From positions 1 to 64,000 of the forward strand of contig JADANN010000331.1 in NCBI GenBank assembly GCA_018806985.1: a stretch of 64,000 nt of DNA. The letters run 5' to 3'. This DNA is from Angiostrongylus vasorum. Its lineage: Eukaryota; Nematoda; Chromadorea; Rhabditida; Metastrongylidae. Made by a program: the position numbers and the translations under genes. Position 1 is the stretch's first letter, and every line of letters begins with the position of its first letter. Under the pieces are notes generated by a model, which worked only from the letters and a program-made list of their open reading frames with translations, had not been told where the DNA came from and ran no database searches. Below are positions 57,325-64,000 of this stretch, in pieces.

Positions 57325-58052
57325 GTGGGTTCTATGTAGTTACGATTTTTCGGTTCACGGTTTTTGTTGCAACTCTTGCGCATCAGCTTAATTGCCTTAT
57401 TAAGGTTTCGATTTTCAATTATTGTAAGGGCAAGAAAAGCGCGGTGGTTGGAGGTATCCTGCAGGATTACGGTAAGTCGATGCGATCTCTCTGTACGGAT
57501 AACACCTTTATCCTCACCCGGGATCGGCAATTTCAGTCGGATTGTTTGTGACGTTCCTGTCATTTTATGGGCCAAATATGCATTCGATCACCTCTTGACT
57601 CATCTTCGAGTGGCCGAAGCACGAGCGGTTTTACCCTTTAATCATAGAATTCGTATGGTTTAAATAAAAACAGAAAACTTATTTGTGCTTCTGGGAATGT
57701 TCAGCTACTGTAATACCTGTAATACGAACTGCTACCGAAAACCGAAACCGGTGCCATTACTATTTCTGATGTTTTCGTAATTCAACCTGAAAAAGATGCA
57801 TTGTGGCATTCACGTGTTGTTCAGATGATCTGTAAAGACAATTAGCCAAAACTTTGTTGTCAAGTGCAAACATTGCTTGGTTTTTTCGTTGAATCACGCA
57901 CATGGGATTGATCCGTGCGCCCAGAGCTCACCGAGCCTTACATGCTTTCAAAAGGGCGAATGGCTACAAGAGTTGTCTAAGAGGATAAAAGCACTGGGTT
58001 GATACATCGGCAGACCACCGTGAGTCACTGACGTTGATAAAATATCTGTTCT

Positions 58053-58086
58053 GCTATCGCTTCGACGTTTTCGTCTTGCTCAGAGC
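58053..58086 (-). ncRNA. Hammerhead-like motif, third copy
   Basis: Copy of 19,924-19,957. Confidence 0.4.
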
Positions 58087-59083
58087 AGGCGAAACGAGTC
58101 GATGGTCCACAGTCGTTCATCTTTTCAAAGTGGTGTCTTCGCCGCTATCTCTAGACGGATTTTCTTCAGTTGCGTAGAATAATCTTTCATGAATTGGCCA
58201 AAGCTGGTCGGCTTCTTTTTTGCCTCATCCTGTACTATCGCTTGTACCCAATCTCACTGAAAAAAACTTTGGTGAGGTTACAACGTAAGCAGGAGACTTA
58301 CTCATAAAGAACTGCCGAGTTTAGTAGATACATACTGTTGACAATAATGAAAATTGCTCTAGAAGGCAACCAAATATGTGGTAGAATTGGTTCTCGATCA
58401 CTTCACAAAAGGCACTCTTATCAGCTGTTCACTCTTACATCTGCAAACCGGCATGTCTCAGAAAATCAGGACGTGTGTATTCTTTCGTAAGAGGATCGTT
58501 TCCCACAACCTGCCAGTCCGTAGATTTACCATTTCCTTCGTGAAATCAACGATTTCCCGCTTTTTTAAAAACTGCCGAAAAAATATAACGAGTAATTGGG
58601 AGACTTCGAAATCATTTCCTTCCTGTAGTCGCGGATAATCACACCACACACATACCAGTTCGTAGATGCATCGTGTTTTCCTCGTTTCCCTTTCTCTTAA
58701 AAAATTGACTAGACATAGCAATGAATCGGAAGCATTCCTAGTCAGGTTTTAGTTTCAGCGGTCAAACTAAAAAAAATTTGCAAGATAAAATAAAAAATAC
58801 ATAGAAACATAAAAGTTATGCTAAGGCCTTCCCTCGTGGATTTGAAATAGTGTGCGCTTGTCTCTTACAAATCTGGAATCAATTTCTCATTATGAGCGGG
58901 GTCACGACGGCATTTGTTCCATGTAAACACTGAGAGTGTCTCTCCATTGCTACAACAACCTTCGTATAATTTATTATTGCATCTTGTTCCCACGACCGAC
59001 TTTCCACTGACCTCGGCACTGGTCAAATAGTTCTCGTTGTTCTTGTTGTACAAACACGAGGTGTTACTTTATTCTCCGTTAAA

Positions 59084-59690
59084 GCTGACGTTCCGGCGGA
59101 TTTCGCCTTCTTCAGAGCCTGGAAGGGTAGATTGATAAGCAATTTACTACCCCAAACACTTCAACAACACAAACAGAAAGATGTAAATCTAACGGGCAAT
59201 CACACGATCAACAGCTTCTCGAAAAACCCACCGTTTATTACGTGCCTTCCACTGAGAAAGAACAGCTGATCAGAGTGGTGCATATGGTTGACGACTGCAC
59301 AATCCCACATCAAGGACCGATACGAAGATAAGGAGCCAGATCACGTGTGATCTTGGGGCATTCCTCCTTCTATTCATTGTAGGGTTTTTGGCATTTATCC
59401 AAAAAACCTCAAGGGGTTTGCGCGTTGGTGTTTTAGGATCTCGTGCCAGGAAAACGACTTTTATATCAAAAATCTTCTCCGCTATGCTTTTTGTATCCTA
59501 TTCGTCCCTAGTGGCGTAGCTTGCCTTACTTTTTTGTTTACCATCTAGGTGCTCTTTTATACGGGACATAATGGTCCTCCCATTTCGCTAATATATTCAT
59601 CTCCGCAAATACAACAAGAGATCAAGTATATCGTACCTGAACTTATGCAGTCACCGTCTTTGCCGTAAGGGCAAATTGCGTTCTCTGTTG
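59084..59690 (-). mobile_element. PLE GIY-YIG remnant and 3' end, third copy
   Basis: Inverted copy of 18,330-18,925 with the same stops; hammerhead-like motif at 59,084-59,121. Confidence 0.75.
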
Positions 59691-60050
59691 TTTGCTCAAC
59701 GAGAATATCGAGGCTATTGCCTACTATTTTTCAGAGTAGCGGTTTTTCTTAAGAAAACTGCCCTTCGAATTTTAGCGGTTAACTACAACGCCCGTAACGA
59801 CATTTAATGGTACGCCATAATGATGGTCATTCACTAATAGCGGTGAATTCCGTAAGAATGTCATTATTCTTCCCTAAAAGAGATCAAACAGCTACAGAAA
59901 CGATTTGTCAACTGAGTTCGTTACTAGAACTTGTAGTTACCTTCGCTATTCACATAATTAGCGTAATCAGGATTTGATCCGCAGTTTATTTTCATTATAA
60001 TATAAACTGATAGGGTTGAGCTGATGCGAGGTTGGTACAAGCTATCGCTG

Positions 60051-60305
<255 letters not shown>

Positions 60306-60309
60306 ATGG

Positions 60310-60670
60310 CCAACGTTTCGGCGATTTCGCCTTCCTTAGAGCCTGGACATACTTTGTACAAGAATAGTTTAATTATTCGCTTAAAAAACCAAAGTGTTAG
60401 TGAAGATTTAACATAGAAATAATCGCCGTGTTGATCAAAAAGCTACGCATCGTGCTTTTACGAGTAGGACTGTCCGCGTTGTTCACGTGGGATTGCGAGC
60501 GAGGCCCACCCAGGTGAAAAAACCACTTTTTAATAAGGCGCCTGATCACGCGTGGTCGTGAGGCATTCGTCTTTCCGATCCACCTTTGGATTTTTGAAAT
60601 TTATCCAGAACGCCTGAAGAGTCTTGCGCGTTGATATTTTCGATTCCTGCGCTGGGATCCGGAGATTCAC
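60310..60670 (-). mobile_element. PLE 3' end, third copy
   Basis: Inverted copy of 16,510-16,870, including the QAFWINFKNP frame and the hammerhead-like motif at 60,310-60,346. Confidence 0.7.
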
Positions 60671-61164
60671 TTCGAAATGATCACCATTGACTCTGGTTGT
60701 CTACTTAACAATTCAAGAAAAATCCATCTGTTTTTGTGTGGAACAGACGATGAAGGAGTCGTCTATGCATCGATAGTTGAGTAGGGTCGGCTATCGAGGA
60801 CTGGAGCTTCCACCTTATACATAAAAGCGGTAGCAAGGGTTGGAGCTAAACGCTATCTATTGCCAATCCTCTAGTCTGTGCAAAATATCTTCCCGACCAC
60901 CTAGAGATTGATCAACTAAGACACTGTTTTAAGAGAGTCATTAGTTGCGCAATCGATAACCCGTACATTTTTTTCGTGCTCTACGAGCAGCTCGAGAATG
61001 GCTTGCACTGCGGAGTCATTCGAAACGTTGGTTTAAAGTGAAGTAACATCGAATGACAGCATTAAATGCGTGCTGTTTCTTTGCTTGCACAGTGGGCGAT
61101 CTAGAAACACTTTGGTGTGAGATAAATTTGCGTAGATAAATTTAGGTGGATTGAATTACGTGTT

Positions 61165-61290
61165 GTTGAGTAGTAGAAGTTTAACCATAACGATGCTGAG
61201 ATATTGACCAAACTCTAGACAAGAGGTGAGCTCCTAACCCACCATTATCCCTTTCGAGGGCGCATGTGTTACCCACTGCACCATCGAGGA
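61165..61290 (-). repeat. tRNA-derived SINE, third copy
   Basis: Copy of 15,893-16,015. Confidence 0.6.
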
Positions 61291-61319
61291 CCTTGCTTTG
61301 CATTCCTCTCAGGTAGATT

Positions 61320-63780
61320 TTTTACCCTAAGGGAGCTATTACCAATCAGCTGTCAGCGATAAAAAATCTAGCGAACGCAACTCGTCGTTGAAACTAGTTC
61401 AGCTGAAGCTGCAGTTAAAATCTCAATGTTTTCACTTTCATTTACCGCTTATAATTTTTTGACGGCAGAGCACTACACAAGTTTGGTTGATGAATTTGGT
61501 AGACGGTATACCACCTTATCGCACAAATAAAATGTTTTTTCTGTGTTTGCTTCAGATCTTTCCCTCGCAGCCTTTGCTGATGGGGTGATCGGATCAAAGT
61601 GGTCTGATGCCAAATGCTAGCTCTCCAGTGCAATTTGGACGCTGCTCTTGACAGATTCGATCACGAATATTGCTTGTTGCAGTTTTTTGTTGAAAAGCCC
61701 TGACACATTGGTTCCGACTACCACCTTCTGAGTGGAGCTCTATTTCCTGAATTTCCAGTATCGTTTCAAGGCATTTTGAGGCGGTTAATAGACAGTCGTA
61801 AAAATTGACAAAGTCAGGACGGTGATAACGCCATCACTACATTCGAAGGTGATGAAATGAATATGAGGAAAACTCTTTTTTTACAGGTTTCTTGCTTTGT
61901 GATTGACCCTCCTGTTGTTCTGTCGGTTCCTTAATTTGGCCAATGGACCACAGCGTCCTATTTAGTTCAGCGGAAAACGGCTCCTCGAATCCACTGATTA
62001 GGAGGAGAGTCAGTTGATTCGATATGAAATGCTTGCCTTGATACAAATGAATACACGGGAATTTTCGTTAATGTCACAGAAGATATTAAACTTGGGTAAT
62101 TAAAGTTTTAAATGGAATAGGATTCGTATAACAACAACAAGAAAATGATGGTAATAAGAACGCAGAAACAAACTGATAGCGAGGACTTTATTTGTTTTGA
62201 CGAAGCATGCTGGAGCATACGACACTTCAGATGCTATGCATCATCGTTTATCACATCGTGCATAAAAAGTGCAGTGATCAAGGAGCGCTTACTGGGATAG
62301 CACACGGACGAGTAAAAGGTTCTCATCTTAGGCTGGGATGAGAGTGCAGGTACAATACGAAACCCATCATAACTGTCAAAGAGGTAGTGCATATGGCAGG
62401 ATTTAATTTCATAATGCAAAAGATGAGAGAAGCTGAGCCTGGAAACGTAGAGTGTTACCAAACAAACGTATCGTAATGTGAAAAAACGACTGGTATTGTG
62501 AGGTATAGCTACTATGGATCTTCTTGGCTTGATCTCACAGTGAATGTTATATTACAAATCGCTTCACCGATAAAATATTGGAAGACTGTTTAAGAGTAGG
62601 ACTTCATCACTACATTCGAAGGTGAAGAGATATAGTATGATGGCGTTGGATTAACCGGTGATGTAACTGAAACGAAAAACAATTGGTTGCCATAAAGCAA
62701 AATAACACCAAGAGCACTTCATTCAGGGGTCTCCAAAAAAAAGCAGAGCATCCTGGTTGTTTATGTTGGTGAATAAAGAGCCGCTGTTTACTTTAATGTG
62801 CAACGCCGTGTATGCATTTGGTACAATGCGTTTGACATCAAATTAATGGTTTGCACTCATAACAAGTGAGCGAATTTCAGGCCATAATACACCCAATTAA
62901 TTGAAATAGGACTGCAGAAGAAAATCCTTCATTTCTTCGCGACATGGATTAAATTCTGATTCAGTACAAGGTGGTGTTTTCCAATATGCGTTTAGTTTGC
63001 AATTGCAGTGGCTATTCATGCGTTGGAAGTTTTAAAATCCTAGATTTTGTTGTCGAATGAGTGTGGGAGTAACGAAGTGGACAGTGATCCAGCACATAAG
63101 GAAACAAAGTTCTGGCCCTATCCACCTCCCAATTCTCTGGTCCAACTCACATGGAAAGGCCTTAGCTCAGGTACATCCACGTCGGCAAAGGGAACCGACT
63201 CGACCAGCATTCTACGACATTCATGAAGAAGAAGAAATCCTCATGAGCACGATGAATTCGAGAAGGAATGGAATGCAAGCACTGGTGAGTTCAGCACAAT
63301 AGAGTTGATGGGGGAGCCATGTAAGTGAAAGGGATAAATAAATTTCGTCGTCAGGTTTTGAAAGGTTTAAACCCAGACATATTTTTAGTTGAAGTGTAAA
63401 AACTTAGCGTATGAGGTATAAGTGCATAGCTGCAAATCGCCAATTAGCTTTTCCAGTACTTATCTACTTGCGAAACTTTGTCGAAAATGCAGTTTTGCTT
63501 GTTTTAAATTCTTACGAAATAAAATACTCAAATTATTCAGCGAAATTTAAACGCCGAATAATGGGTGAATGAAAAAGCAGAATTACTTGGATAAGTTGCA
63601 CCCGCCGTATCGGTCTTTTTTCATTGCAAATATGTGAAATTCTAATAGACCTTTCTCATGCTGCATAGAAAGCTTCAAACTTAAAGTTATTGTAAAATCA
63701 GTATAAATAATGTATAAAAAGAATATAGCGCCCTGCGTTGATCAATCCACGATGGACGCACTATGAATTCGAATCCATTC
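61320..63780 (+). repeat. Beta-module copy (third copy)
   Basis: Copy of 13,400-15,890. GVNF-type block starts at 62,400 (GFNFIMQKMREAE) after atggcag. The terminal block near 62,608 has an in-frame TAG and no CAG acceptor. The RPALYD segment is 63,057-63,302. Confidence 0.65.
63057..63302 (+). pseudogene. RPALYDIHKE-type segment (third copy)
   Basis: 81-codon open frame, one residue different from 13,874-14,119 (QHIRKQ for QHTRKQ). Confidence 0.45.
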
Positions 63781-64000
63781 GTAACACTATAAAGTTGTAT
63801 AATGCTGAGATATTTGCAAAACTCCGGACCGCAAGTGTCTGCGGTGAGGAACGAACGCGCTATTGTACTTACCGCGGGTAAACGCGTTTACCACCACACC
63901 ATGCGGGTTCTTAGTTTTGCCTGTCTCTCAGCTAGTTCTATCGATCTTTTGCCATCAGCAACCACCCGTCAACGGGATTGATCTGGGGAGCACAAATCGG

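Overview
Kind of DNA. The window is eukaryotic, intron-style, AT-rich and almost entirely repetitive. I find no intact host protein-coding gene, no rRNA or tRNA gene, and nothing bacterial. Decayed reverse-transcriptase and endonuclease fragments resemble two RTE-clade LINE families that I remember from hookworm-type (strongylid, clade V) nematodes. Penelope-like element (PLE) ends with hammerhead-like motifs, many tRNA-derived SINEs and TTTTCAG-type splice acceptors fit the same source. A parasitic nematode such as Ancylostoma or Necator is my best guess; this comes from memory of the families, not from a search.

Layout. The backbone is a multi-copy unit made of two convergent gene-like modules, which I call alpha and beta. 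Alpha carries at least two exon-like blocks with splice sites: a 108-bp block and a 135-bp block encoding one transmembrane helix. Beta carries a 93-bp terminal exon-like block (consensus around DFITTSDGEE, ending in a stop), an upstream block beginning GVNF, and a downstream conserved segment around RPALYDIHKE. Beta copies lie near 1-3.3k (+), 3.45-5.1k (+), 13.4-15.9k (-), 27.7-29.3k (-), 31.65-33.3k (+), 42.9-44.3k (-), 49.5-50.6k (+) and 61.4-63.3k (+). Alpha copies lie near 7.8-12.9k (+), 20.1-22.9k (-), 23.2-26.8k (+), 34.2-37.7k (-), 37.75-40.9k (+), 40.9-42.2k (+, partial), 50.9-54.7k (-) and 54.76-57.9k (+). Most copies are broken.

The most striking structure is a palindrome at 20,112-40,896: two arms of about 10.39 kb meet with a 2-bp spacer at 30,498-30,499. 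The arms differ mainly by homopolymer lengths. Two head-to-head hammerhead-like PLE ends flank the axis. A third copy (54,756-64,000) is the reverse complement of about 13,166-23,250, so it matches the left arm and also the 7 kb to its left. It carries a (CAA)n tract about 820 bp shorter than its partner. Just upstream of 54,756, homology to the same family continues but is clearly diverged, giving an abrupt old/new junction.

Mobile elements. Two RTE families (5,175-5,862; 44,821-46,560; 47,270-48,110), PLE 3' ends with GIY-YIG remnants (16.5k, 18.3k, 46.9k, 48.3k and their copies at 59-60.7k), a short retroposon with an AAGT-type tail (7.2k, 11.6k, 12.3k, 46.7k, 53.7k; one copy has a 15-bp target-site duplication) and more than 15 tRNA-like SINE copies. 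The interval 44.4-49.1k is a dense graveyard of these. There is no working pathway to describe; the interest lies in the architecture, the conserved exon-like modules and the ribozyme-like PLE ends.
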